This document shows, in pieces, positions 1 to 7,709 of a stretch of DNA of 44,158 bases. Made by a program: the position numbers and the translations under genes. The notes beneath the pieces were generated by a model, which saw only the letters and a list, made by a program, of their open reading frames with translations, did no database searches and was not told where the DNA came from. Source of the DNA: CAZJWC01 sp964550125 (GTDB lineage Bacteria > Bacillota > Clostridia > Christensenellales > Borkfalkiaceae); assembly GCA_964550125.1 (NCBI GenBank), contig CAZJWC010000011.1, positions 1-44,158 of the forward strand. The letters run 5' to 3'. The first letter of the stretch is position 1; each line of letters starts with the position of its first letter.

Positions 1-54
1 ACCCCGGACACCCTGATTAAGAGTCAGGTGCTCTACCAACTGAGCTAATGGTCC
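1..54 (-). tRNA. tRNA-Lys(CTT), 3' end cut by window edge
   Basis: The reverse complement begins GGACCAT at 54 and reads through a D-arm and an anticodon stem CCTGA/TCAGG around loop CTCTTAA, giving anticodon CTT (Lys). The T-arm and acceptor 3' strand run off the window start. It is the last tRNA of a six-gene minus-strand cluster. The tRNA-Lys(TTT) 70 bases upstream has a closely similar body, so the two lysine tRNAs probably arose by duplication. Confidence 0.93.
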
Positions 55-123
55 AAAATAAGCAGATATAACGCCTCTGCTAATAGCGACCCATTTCTCT
101 TTTTCAAGACACTTATGAGTAAG

Positions 124-199
124 TGGTGATCCATCGGGGACTCGAACCCCGGACACCGTGATTAAAAGTCACGTGCTCTACCGCCTGAGCTAATGGACC
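124..199 (-). tRNA. tRNA-Lys(TTT)
   Basis: Complete cloverleaf on the minus strand. The acceptor 5' strand GGTCCAT at 193-199 pairs with ATGGATC, and the 3' CCA is encoded (124-126). Anticodon loop CTTTTAA inside stem GTGA/TCAC gives anticodon TTT. The T-arm has the usual GTTCGAGTC. Confidence 0.97.
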
Positions 200-225
200 G
201 TCCGTTTTTTGCGATTATTAAATTT

Positions 226-300
226 TGGCTGGGGTGGCAGGATTTGAACCTACGAATGCGGGAATCAAAATCCCGTGCCTTACCGCTTGGCGACACCCCA
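226..300 (-). tRNA. tRNA-Gln(TTG)
   Basis: Complete cloverleaf on the minus strand starting TGGGGTG, as is usual for tRNA-Gln. Anticodon loop TTTTGAT within stem CGGGA/TCCCG gives TTG. CCA is encoded at 226-228. It is separated from its neighbours by short AT-rich spacers. Confidence 0.97.
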
Positions 301-315
301 ATGCAGTTTTTTTAA

Positions 316-392
316 TGGGGCGAGAGATGGGAATCGAACCCACGACCTCCAGGACCACAATCTGGCGCTCCACCGATTGAGCTACTCCCGCC
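316..392 (-). tRNA. tRNA-His(GTG)
   Basis: Minus-strand tRNA with anticodon loop TTGTGGT in stem CCAGA/CCTGG, giving GTG. It carries the extra G-1 typical of tRNA-His, paired with C73, so the 5' end is set at 392. CCA is encoded at 316-318. Confidence 0.97.
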
Positions 393-403
393 ATTTTATT
401 TTT

Positions 404-480
404 TGGCGCGCCTGAAGGGATTCGAACCCCTGACACCCGCCTTAGAAGGGCGGTGCTCTATCCAGCTGAGCTACAGGCGC
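404..480 (-). tRNA. tRNA-Arg(TCT)
   Basis: Minus-strand cloverleaf with acceptor GCGCCTG/CAGGCGC and anticodon loop CTTCTAA within stem CCGCC/GGCGG, giving TCT. CCA is encoded at 404-406. Confidence 0.97.
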
Positions 481-512
481 ATAAAAAATAAATTCTGTGA
501 ATTTCAGCAAAA

Positions 513-586
<74 letters not shown>

Positions 587-604
587 ACAACACACAGCCT
601 AAAA

Positions 605-633
605 ATTATAACATTATGGCAAATGTATGTCAA
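605..633 (-). promoter_or_regulatory. Consensus sigma-A promoter of the tRNA cluster
   Basis: On the minus strand a perfect TTGACA (628-633) is followed by a 17-base spacer and a perfect TATAAT (605-610). It sits just upstream of tRNA-Gly, so all six tRNAs are probably one transcript. Confidence 0.9.
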
Positions 634-697
634 ACATTTTTACCCAAAATATAAAACATTTTCAAAAAAAATTTTATTGTAAAAAAGATGGTTATTT

Positions 698-1171
698 TTA
701 ATAAACATATTTAATTGTAGGGACAATCTTGCCCCCATGGATTACTAAATAACAATAACTTTTTTGGGCAGAAAGTCTACGCAAAGTACCCGGATTGATT
801 AAAGTAATTCCGTCAATCTCCTTGACCTGAGCAATATGGGTATGTCCAAACAAAACAATATTGCAACCCTTCTCTTTTGCATATTCACACAAATACTTTA
901 ATGAAGATTTAACCCCATACTTATGGCCATGACACAAGAGAATTTTGTTTCCCTCAATTTCCAAAACAATCTCACTATCCGTAAATGAGCAAAAATCATT
1001 ATTCCCCTTTACGATATAGATTTTTTCAGGATATTTATTGTAAAACGCCTTCATATCATAAACACAATCTCCCAAATGGATAAGATAATCACACTCATCA
1101 ATTATTTGAGAGAGTTTTTGAATTTCATCAACATTTTGGTGCGTATCGCTTAATACCAACAGAGTAGTCAT
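698..1171 (-). CDS. YfcE/MJ0936-family metallophosphoesterase
   Basis: A 157-residue cytosolic calcineurin-like phosphoesterase of the YfcE/MJ0936 family, which hydrolyses phosphodiester bonds using two metal ions. The metal-binding set is visible in order: SDTH (D9, H11), GDC (D35), GNND (56-59), HGH (81-83) and GHTH (109-112). Length is normal and no other domain is attached. Its ATG overlaps the rdgB stop by four bases (ATGA), so the two are translationally coupled in one operon with rdgB first. This rdgB-phosphoesterase pairing is common in Bacillota. The physiological substrate is unknown. Confidence 0.9.
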   Translation of the reverse strand: MTTLLVLSDTHQNVDEIQKLSQIIDECDYLIHLGDCVYDMKAFYNKYPEKIYIVKGNNDFCSFTDSEIVLEIEGNKILLCHGHKYGVKSSLKYLCEYAKEKGCNIVLFGHTHIAQVKEIDGITLINPGTLRRLSAQKSYCYLVIHGGKIVPTIKYVY

Positions 1172-1740
1172 TTTAAACGCCCTGCCAACAACTTTAACGC
1201 TTTACCTCTATGAGAAACGGAGTTTTTTTCCTCTTGAGAACAAACTGCAAATCCCTTATTTAATTCCGTACTGAAAAACAAACTGTCATAACCAAAGCCA
1301 TTTTCTCCTTGTTCTTCGTACAAGATTTCTCCTTCCGTTTTTCCTTCAACAGAAATATAAGTATCGTCAGGCTTGTACAAAACCAAACAGCAAACAAACC
1401 TTGCCTTTCTGTCCTTTTTATCTTTCATTTCAAAAAGCAATTTTTCTCTATTTGCTTTATCATCTCCATGCTTATTTGCATACCTAGCACTCATAATTGA
1501 AGGAGCACCACCCAAGGCGTCAACGCATAGACCACTATCGTCAGCCAAAACAGTTTCACCTATTGCTTTAGACACGGTTTTTGCTTTGATTAAGGCATTT
1601 TCAAAAAAGGTAGTTCCATTTTCTTCAATCTCATCATTATACCCAACCTCTGCCATTGAAATTATTTCATAGTTAGACAAAATTTGTTTAATCTCTTGAA
1701 GTTTATGCTTATTTGCAGTTGCAACAATTATTCTTTTCAT
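1168..1740 (-). CDS. rdgB: RdgB/HAM1 non-canonical purine NTP pyrophosphatase
   Basis: A 190-residue ITPase-family enzyme that hydrolyses dITP, ITP and XTP to the monophosphates and so keeps deaminated purines out of nucleic acids. Family signatures: the N-terminal TANKHK substrate loop (8-13), DDSG (67-70), SARYA (84-88) and GFGYDSLFF near 150. Length fits the family. The start is supported by AAAGGA ahead of ATG. It overlaps the phosphoesterase gene by ATGA. A terminator just upstream separates it from the two-component operon; no clear promoter was found in the short gap. Confidence 0.95.
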   Translation of the reverse strand: MKRIIVATANKHKLQEIKQILSNYEIISMAEVGYNDEIEENGTTFFENALIKAKTVSKAIGETVLADDSGLCVDALGGAPSIMSARYANKHGDDKANREKLLFEMKDKKDRKARFVCCLVLYKPDDTYISVEGKTEGEILYEEQGENGFGYDSLFFSTELNKGFAVCSQEEKNSVSHRGKALKLLAGRLK

Positions 1741-1768
1741 AATATTTTCCTTTAAAAATTCGCTTGAA

Positions 1769-1793
1769 AAAAGGCAAGTTATACTTGCCTTTT
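1769..1793 (-). terminator. Terminator of the first two-component operon
   Basis: Perfect 11-bp stem (AAAAGGCAAGT with its complement) and 3-base loop just after the kinase stop, followed on the minus strand by a T run. Confidence 0.9.
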
Positions 1794-1796
1794 ATT

Positions 1797-3290
1797 TTAG
1801 AAATTGATAGGTTCATCAGTACTTACAATTTGGTCTTCAAATAAGGGTTTAGGAGTTTTAACCAGGTCAACATAAAAAGTTGAGCCCTTTCTCTCTCCAC
1901 TCATTATACCAAAATTGAAGTTATGTTTCTCCAAAATACTTTTAACGATTGAAAGCCCCAAGCCAGTACCCTTGACTGCTCTATGATGAGTTTCAGAATT
2001 TCGTTTATATCTTGCCCATATTTTATCAACATCGGCAGGGGTAATTCCTTTACCTGTATCTTGTACACTAAAACGAATATACGAACCAATAGATTTTACT
2101 GAAATTAACAAACGTTTATCTTCGCCAGTATAGTTTACTGCATTACCTACAAGGTTATAAATAACTTGACCAATTTCATTACGATACGCTCTAGTAAACA
2201 GGTTAGGTTCAATATCGGTATCAAATCTATATCCACTTTCTGTAAGATATGAAAATCTTCCTACAATCGCTTTAGTAAACTCGGAAACATTAAAGGTTGC
2301 AAGTTCCGAATTGATAATTCCTGCACTAATTTTTGACATCTTCAAAACATCACTAACAAGCCCTGAAAGTCTGTCCGTTTCATCAATGATAACCTGTGCG
2401 TGCTTATTACGCTTTTCAGGATCATTGCCTGAAATTTCCTGTATCATTGCAGCGTAAGCCTTCATCATTGTAAGGGGAGTTTTAAAGTCGTGCGATACAT
2501 TTGCAATAAGGTCTTTTTGCATTTTATCTGCTTTTGAAATTTCTTCCATAGCAAACTTTAAAGCATCAACAAGCCTTTTATATTCTTTAAATTTAGGATC
2601 AACGCTTATCTTTATATCATAGTTACCATTAGCAACAGCCTTTGCATCTTCACTTATTAAATCAAGAGGTTTGGTCATTATATTTGACACTATTGCAGAC
2701 AAAACAAATGCAAACGCTAAAATTCCTATTACAGACAAAAGTGCATATTTGTTAAGTAAAGAATACACGCTTGTCATAAGTTCAGAAGAATAAGACAAAT
2801 ACATATAGTAGTCTTGCCCGCCAATATCAACCACAGAAAAGCATACATAGTTTCTTCCTAAATCATTACTAACTATATAGCAACTTTCGTTTGAATGCTC
2901 GTTCAAATATTTAGTAGCAGTACCAAGCCAAGTAGGAGAAGTATAGACACTACTTAGTTCAGTATTTGATGCTATTCTATAAGTGGGGGCTGTATCAGTA
3001 TAGTTTTCAGTGTAGTGGCTAATGTTATATATGTACACACGAACGTTTGCCTGAATACCTTCTTCACGGATAATTTGCTCTATATTACTCTCGTTTAAAA
3101 GGTCGCACTTATCAAATTCTTCTTGAATTTGCCCACTAACATTTGCGAGATTTTTTTCAATTTTTTTCGTATTACTTTTTGATAGTATAGTCAAGCATAT
3201 AAAAAGGAACGCAATTATTAGTAATGTATACAAAATAAAATACGTCCACAATCTTAATCCTATACTAGTATAAACCTTTCTTTTTTTCAC
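1797..3290 (-). CDS. HAMP-domain sensor histidine kinase
   Basis: A 497-residue membrane sensor kinase. TM1 lies about 14-36, an extracytoplasmic sensor domain of about 140 residues follows (37-180), then TM2 (about 182-204), HAMP (about 205-255), the HisKA box SHDFKTPL with phosphoacceptor H267, and an HATPase domain with an N-box NLVGNAVNY, DTGKGI and GTGLGLSIV. It starts with GTG, and that GTGA overlaps the TGA stop of the response regulator, so the two are translationally coupled. The extracellular domain resembles no sensor I can name, so the signal is unknown. Confidence 0.93.
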   Translation of the reverse strand: MKKRKVYTSIGLRLWTYFILYTLLIIAFLFICLTILSKSNTKKIEKNLANVSGQIQEEFDKCDLLNESNIEQIIREEGIQANVRVYIYNISHYTENYTDTAPTYRIASNTELSSVYTSPTWLGTATKYLNEHSNESCYIVSNDLGRNYVCFSVVDIGGQDYYMYLSYSSELMTSVYSLLNKYALLSVIGILAFAFVLSAIVSNIMTKPLDLISEDAKAVANGNYDIKISVDPKFKEYKRLVDALKFAMEEISKADKMQKDLIANVSHDFKTPLTMMKAYAAMIQEISGNDPEKRNKHAQVIIDETDRLSGLVSDVLKMSKISAGIINSELATFNVSEFTKAIVGRFSYLTESGYRFDTDIEPNLFTRAYRNEIGQVIYNLVGNAVNYTGEDKRLLISVKSIGSYIRFSVQDTGKGITPADVDKIWARYKRNSETHHRAVKGTGLGLSIVKSILEKHNFNFGIMSGERKGSTFYVDLVKTPKPLFEDQIVSTDEPINF

Positions 3291-3955
3291 GCTTCAAACT
3301 TATAGCCTAAGCCACGCAACGTTACGATAAACTTGCGATATTGTTTCAAATTACTTCTAAGCATTTTGATATGAGTGTCTACCGTTCTGTCATCACCGTA
3401 AAAATCAAACCCCCATACATCGTACAACAACTTTTCACGGGTAAGTGCAATACCTTTATTTCTTACCAAGTAGAATAATAATTCATATTCCTTAGGAGTA
3501 AGAATTGCCTTTTCACCGTCAATATAAACATTTCTGCCTTTCATATCAATTTCAAGCCCCTCAAATTTTTCGCTTTCACGAGAAGCAACTTGAGGCGAAC
3601 TCTTTCTCTTAACGATTGCGTTTATTCTAGCCATTACCTCTTTAGGAGAGAAAGGCTTTGTAACATAGTCGTCAATACCAAGTTCAAAACCGTATAATTT
3701 ATCATACTCCTCAGTTCTAGCAGACAGCATGATAACGGGCACATCTTTGAATTTTTTGATTTCCTTAACTGCTGAATAACCGTCAAGTTTAGGCATCATT
3801 ACGTCCATTAAGATAATGTCATAGTCGTTTTCACGACATTTTTTTACAGCCTCAAAGCCGTCTGTTGCCTCAAACGCTTCAAAACCTTCAAATTCAGCAT
3901 ACTCTTTGAGTGCGTTACGAATCATTTCTTCATCGTCAACAATTAGTACTCTCAT
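3287..3955 (-). CDS. OmpR/PhoB-family response regulator
   Basis: Two-domain response regulator, 222 residues: a receiver with acidic pair D7/D8, phosphoacceptor D51 in LMDVMMP, and a switch lysine in the TKPFSP motif, followed by a winged-helix DNA-binding domain ending GLGYKF. The start is set at 3955, because the upstream in-frame ATG (3973) lies ahead of GGAGG, which is spaced ideally for the ATG at 3955. It is first gene of the operon, with the kinase overlapping its end, under a strong promoter. Possible autoregulatory repeats lie in the leader. Confidence 0.94.
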   Translation of the reverse strand: MRVLIVDDEEMIRNALKEYAEFEGFEAFEATDGFEAVKKCRENDYDIILMDVMMPKLDGYSAVKEIKKFKDVPVIMLSARTEEYDKLYGFELGIDDYVTKPFSPKEVMARINAIVKRKSSPQVASRESEKFEGLEIDMKGRNVYIDGEKAILTPKEYELLFYLVRNKGIALTREKLLYDVWGFDFYGDDRTVDTHIKMLRSNLKQYRKFIVTLRGLGYKFEA

Positions 3956-4046
3956 AAAAATCCTCCGCTTCACCTAGTGAGTGTGTAAAAACTAATTTTA
4001 GAAAATATTTCACATAATAAAAATTTCACGAAATATCAACAAAATT

Positions 4047-4075
4047 ATTGTACAATATTTGTGAAAATGTGTCAA
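4047..4075 (-). promoter_or_regulatory. Promoter of the first two-component operon
   Basis: Minus-strand TTGACA (4070-4075), 17-base spacer, TACAAT (4047-4052). The leader to the start codon is about 85 bases and contains two TTTCAC words (4008-4013 and 4024-4029, plus-strand reading), with an opposite-orientation GTGAAA at 4061-4066 inside the spacer. These may be regulator half-sites. Confidence 0.8.
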
Positions 4076-4199
4076 CACATTTTTCAAAATTCGTTCATTA
4101 TTTTTTATGACAATACACTTAATATTTGATTTTTATATGATATATAAATTTGTCAATAGTTTTATTAAAATTTTTTTATCTTATTTTTTGTATGTTCGC

Positions 4200-4228
4200 T
4201 TGAAAAAATAGATATATTATGGTATACT
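4200..4228 (+). promoter_or_regulatory. Promoter giving a predicted leaderless PPTase mRNA
   Basis: TTGAAA (4200-4205), 17-base spacer ending in TGG (extended -10), then TATACT (4223-4228). Only six bases separate the -10 from ATG at 4235, so transcription should start at or within a base or two of the start codon. No Shine-Dalgarno sequence could fit. Confidence 0.75.
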
Positions 4229-4234
4229 GCAAGT

Positions 4235-4777
4235 ATGACAGATGTTTACTATACTTTAGATGAATACACATGTGAAGAATTATTGTCATCTATCCTAAAA
4301 AACTATTACGATGTTAAAGAGATTATAATTTCACATAATCGTAACGGCAAACCAAAATTGGAAAATTGCCCTATTGAATTTAGCATTGCAAGAAGCGATA
4401 AGATGACCATCATTGCGGTTAGTCAAAAACCCGTTGGTGTTGATTGTGAAAAGGTTGTTAAGAAGGATTATTCTTCAGAACTCAAACTTTTTCCCAAAAG
4501 CGAGCGAGAGTTAATCAAAACTGAAGAAGATTTTTATCACTCTTGGACAGCAAAAGAAAGTTTCATCAAATTTAAGGGTACAAAAACTTCAAAAATGATT
4601 CGTCAACTAGAGTACATAGATGGTAGAATACGCTATAAAAAGCAACGCCAAAAAGTATTGATAGTTAAAAACGTGGTTGACGATTATATAATGAGTATTT
4701 GTGTAGAAAATCCAGGAGTAAACATCATAAAACTTAATAAGGTTGCCTTGAGGCAAAATGATGAGAAAGTCGGTTAA
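4235..4777 (+). CDS. Sfp-type 4'-phosphopantetheinyl transferase superfamily protein
   Basis: Transfers the phosphopantetheine arm of CoA to a carrier-protein serine. The 180-residue protein shows the family pattern: NGKP near 37-40, SIARSDK (50-56), the Mg-binding VGVDCE (D70, E72) and WTAKES (W104, K107, E108). It is shorter than classical Sfp (about 220 residues), between AcpS and Sfp types. It stands alone, with no carrier protein, polyketide or peptide synthetase gene in the window, so its substrate is unclear. Primary fatty-acid ACP activation is one possibility. It is one of only three plus-strand genes and is probably translated from a leaderless transcript. Confidence 0.85.
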   Translation: MTDVYYTLDEYTCEELLSSILKNYYDVKEIIISHNRNGKPKLENCPIEFSIARSDKMTIIAVSQKPVGVDCEKVVKKDYSSELKLFPKSERELIKTEEDFYHSWTAKESFIKFKGTKTSKMIRQLEYIDGRIRYKKQRQKVLIVKNVVDDYIMSICVENPGVNIIKLNKVALRQNDEKVG

Positions 4778-4794
4778 TTTATTAACCGACTTTC
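4765..4794. terminator. Bidirectional terminator between PPTase and uvrA
   Basis: 13-bp perfect stem GAAAGTCGGTTAA with its complement and loop TTTA. The left arm contains the TAA stop of the PPTase. The plus side is followed by a T-rich tract; the minus side lies just after the uvrA stop. It serves convergent genes. Confidence 0.85.
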
Positions 4795-4798
4795 ACTT

Positions 4799-7615
4799 TT
4801 ATTTGTATAATATTCTCTTTAAGAATTGCCCTGTATAACTCTCTTTATTGTTTGCGATATGTTCAGGCGTACCAAAGTCAAGCACTTCTCCACCTAAAGC
4901 ACCACCCTCCTTACCTAAATCAATAATGTAGTCAGCACACTTAATAACATCAAGGTTATGCTCAATAACGACAACTGTATTTCCACCCTCACGTAGTTTA
5001 TATAGTATTTTAATGAGTTTATCTACATCGTAACTATGCAAACCAGTTGTGGGTTCATCAAGAATATAAAAGGTTTTACCTGTAGAACGCTTGGCTAGTT
5101 CGGTTGCAAGCTTAACTCTTTGCGCCTCACCACCTGAAAGGGTAGTTGCACTTTGTCCCATTTTTATATATCCTAAACCGACATCATTTAGAGTTTTTAG
5201 TTTACTATATATTTGAGAAACGGGTTGGAAAAACTCACATGCTTCCTCGATTGTCATATCAAGCACATCAGCAATATTTTTTCCTTTATATCTAACTTCA
5301 AGAGTTTCCTTATTATATCTTGCACCATTGCAAACTTCACAAGGAACATAAACATTAGGTAAAAAATGCATTTCAACTTCTATGATTCCATCACCTTGAC
5401 ACTTTTCACATCTTCCACCTGCGACATTAAATGAAAAACGCCCTGCCTTATAACCTCTTTCTTTTGCGTCTAAAGTTGAGGCAAAAAGTTCTCTAATTAG
5501 CGTAAACACCCCTGTATAAGTTGCAGGGTTACTTCTAGGAGTACGACCTATCGGGCTTTGGTCGATAGCAATTACCTTATCAAAATATTCTAAACCTTCA
5601 GCACCATCAAAATCACCTGCGTAGATATGCGTTCTATTTAAATTTGTTGCCAAATATGGATATACAATTTCGTTGACAAGTGAACTCTTTCCACTACCTG
5701 AAACCCCTGTTACACAAGTAATTAATCCCACGGGAAATGACACATCTATATTTTTTAAATTGTTTTGGCGACAGCCCTTTACCTTAAAAAATTGACCGTT
5801 ACTTTCAAAACGCTTTTTTGGAATTTCAATCTTTCTCTTACCAGATAAAAACTCACCTGTTATTGAACCCTCAGTCTTTGCAACCTCTTGAGGCGTGCCA
5901 CAGGCAACCACTTCACCACCGTGAACACCAGCTTTTGGACCAATATCAATAACATAGTCAGCAGAGCGAATAGTATCTTCATCATGTTCAACAACTAACA
6001 CGGAATTTCCTATATCACGCAAAGAGTGTAATGTGTTTATAAGTTTTTCATTATCTCTTTGATGCAAACCTATACTTGGCTCGTCAAGAATATATAAAAC
6101 TCCCGTCAATGCACTACCTATTTGTGTGGCAAGTCGAATACGCTGAGATTCACCACCAGACAATGTTCCTGCGCCTCTTGATAAAGTTAAATAACCAAGA
6201 CCAACATTTTTAAGAAAATTCAGCCTTGCGTTTATTTCCTTTAAAATAGGTTTTGCTATAATTTCGTTCATTTGAGAAAGTCTTAACTCACTGAAAAACT
6301 CAATCGCCTCATCTATTGATAAATTGCAAACATCATCAATATTTTTATCTTGAACATAAACTGCTAACGCTTCTTTTTTAAGTCGTTTACCACCACAACT
6401 ATGGCAGGGCATAACCCTCATATATCTCTCTATATCTCTTTTTGTGCCCTCACTTTGAGTTTGTTGATATCTTCTTTGAAGAATATTTACAAAACCCTCC
6501 CAAGACATTTTATAACTTCCACTAAAAGTATGCGTCTTATAGTCTAAATCTAAAACTTCACCGTTATTTCCATACATCAATATTTTGTAAATATTTTCAG
6601 GCAAATCTTTTACAGGAACATCAAGACTGAAGTTATAATGCTTTGCAAGTGCATTTATATACATATCACTCATTTTGGCAGACTCTAAATTCCAACCACC
6701 AAAACGAACAGCCCCCTCACGCAAAGAAAGATTTTTATCTTTACAAATCAAGTTTTCATCAATAACTTGTTTATAGCCTATACCACTACACTCTGGACAA
6801 GCACCCCAAACCGTATTAAATGAAAACAGCCTAGGTTCAATTTCCTCTATTGAAATACCACACTCGCTACACGCAAAATTAGTTGAAAACAACTCCTCCT
6901 TGCCATTTTGTTCGATAATTACAATTCCGTTGCCAAGTTTTATAGCATTTTCTAAACTATCTACAAGACGCTTGCGTATATCTTCACGCACCATCAATCT
7001 ATCAACAACGACACTGATATTATGTTTAATATTCTTGTCAAGTTTTATATCTTCTTGCAGGTCGTAAACAATCCCGTCAATTTTTATACGTGCGTAACCA
7101 CTTTTTTTAAATCCCTCAATTTCTTTTTTATATTCACCTTTCTTTCCACGAACAATAGGAGCGTTTATTAAAAGTTTTGTTCCATCTTCATATTCCATCA
7201 CCCTGTCAGCAATTTCATCAATCGTTTGTCTGCTTATAGGTTTATGACATTTAGGACAATGTACAACCCCTACTCTAGCAAACAACAACCTCAAATAATC
7301 ATAGATTTCAGTAACCGTTCCTACAGTTGAACGAGGATTATGCGAAGTAGTTTTTTGGTCGATTGATATCGCAGGAGATAAACCCTCAATTAACTCTACA
7401 TTAGGTTTTTCCATTTGACCTAGAAACTGACGAGCATATGAAGATAAACTTTCAACATACCTTCTTTGCCCTTCGGCAAATATCGTATCAAAAGCAAGTG
7501 TACTCTTACCACTACCTGAAAGACCAGTAAAAACAACCAATTTATCTCTAGGAATTTCCACATCAATGTTCTTTAAATTGTTTTCTTTTGCACCTTTAAT
7601 AATAATCTTATCCAT
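4799..7615 (-). CDS. uvrA: UvrA, excinuclease ABC ATPase subunit
   Basis: The 938-residue damage-recognition ATPase of nucleotide excision repair, which forms the UvrA2UvrB complex. Two ABC modules are seen: Walker A GLSGSGKST at 31-39 and GVSGSGKSS in the second half, with signatures LSGGESQRIRLA and LSGGEAQRVKLA. Zinc-binding cysteines CSECG...CPECS and CEKCQ...CEVCN are intact, as is CPKCHKP. Length is normal. It follows uvrB by 85 bases but has its own extended -10 promoter with ATG six bases beyond, so it can be expressed separately, probably as a leaderless mRNA. No LexA box was recognised. Confidence 0.98.
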   Translation of the reverse strand: MDKIIIKGAKENNLKNIDVEIPRDKLVVFTGLSGSGKSTLAFDTIFAEGQRRYVESLSSYARQFLGQMEKPNVELIEGLSPAISIDQKTTSHNPRSTVGTVTEIYDYLRLLFARVGVVHCPKCHKPISRQTIDEIADRVMEYEDGTKLLINAPIVRGKKGEYKKEIEGFKKSGYARIKIDGIVYDLQEDIKLDKNIKHNISVVVDRLMVREDIRKRLVDSLENAIKLGNGIVIIEQNGKEELFSTNFACSECGISIEEIEPRLFSFNTVWGACPECSGIGYKQVIDENLICKDKNLSLREGAVRFGGWNLESAKMSDMYINALAKHYNFSLDVPVKDLPENIYKILMYGNNGEVLDLDYKTHTFSGSYKMSWEGFVNILQRRYQQTQSEGTKRDIERYMRVMPCHSCGGKRLKKEALAVYVQDKNIDDVCNLSIDEAIEFFSELRLSQMNEIIAKPILKEINARLNFLKNVGLGYLTLSRGAGTLSGGESQRIRLATQIGSALTGVLYILDEPSIGLHQRDNEKLINTLHSLRDIGNSVLVVEHDEDTIRSADYVIDIGPKAGVHGGEVVACGTPQEVAKTEGSITGEFLSGKRKIEIPKKRFESNGQFFKVKGCRQNNLKNIDVSFPVGLITCVTGVSGSGKSSLVNEIVYPYLATNLNRTHIYAGDFDGAEGLEYFDKVIAIDQSPIGRTPRSNPATYTGVFTLIRELFASTLDAKERGYKAGRFSFNVAGGRCEKCQGDGIIEVEMHFLPNVYVPCEVCNGARYNKETLEVRYKGKNIADVLDMTIEEACEFFQPVSQIYSKLKTLNDVGLGYIKMGQSATTLSGGEAQRVKLATELAKRSTGKTFYILDEPTTGLHSYDVDKLIKILYKLREGGNTVVVIEHNLDVIKCADYIIDLGKEGGALGGEVLDFGTPEHIANNKESYTGQFLKRILYK

Positions 7616-7621
7616 AACTCT

Positions 7622-7650
7622 ATTATACCACTTTAAAAGAAAAAATCTTC
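7622..7650 (-). promoter_or_regulatory. Extended -10 promoter of uvrA, predicted leaderless
   Basis: Minus-strand TGGTATAAT (-10 hexamer at 7622-7627) with a weak -35 (GAAGAT, 7645-7650). Exactly six bases (AGAGTT) separate TATAAT from the uvrA ATG, so the transcript should begin at the start codon. Confidence 0.7.
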
Positions 7651-7682
7651 TTTTTAGATACTCTTTTATTAAATTTCACAAA

Positions 7683-7709
7683 AAAAGATAAGAGTAAATC
7701 TTATCTTTT
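7683..7709 (-). terminator. Terminator of uvrB
   Basis: 11-bp stem AAAAGATAAGA with its complement and a 5-base loop, followed by a T run on the minus strand. The first arm starts in the last codons of uvrB. It should limit read-through into uvrA, consistent with uvrA having its own promoter. Confidence 0.88.

Noticed and set aside
3287..3973. Upstream start of the first response regulator at 3973
   Set aside because: The GGAGG ribosome site lies downstream of that ATG and is ideally placed for the ATG at 3955.
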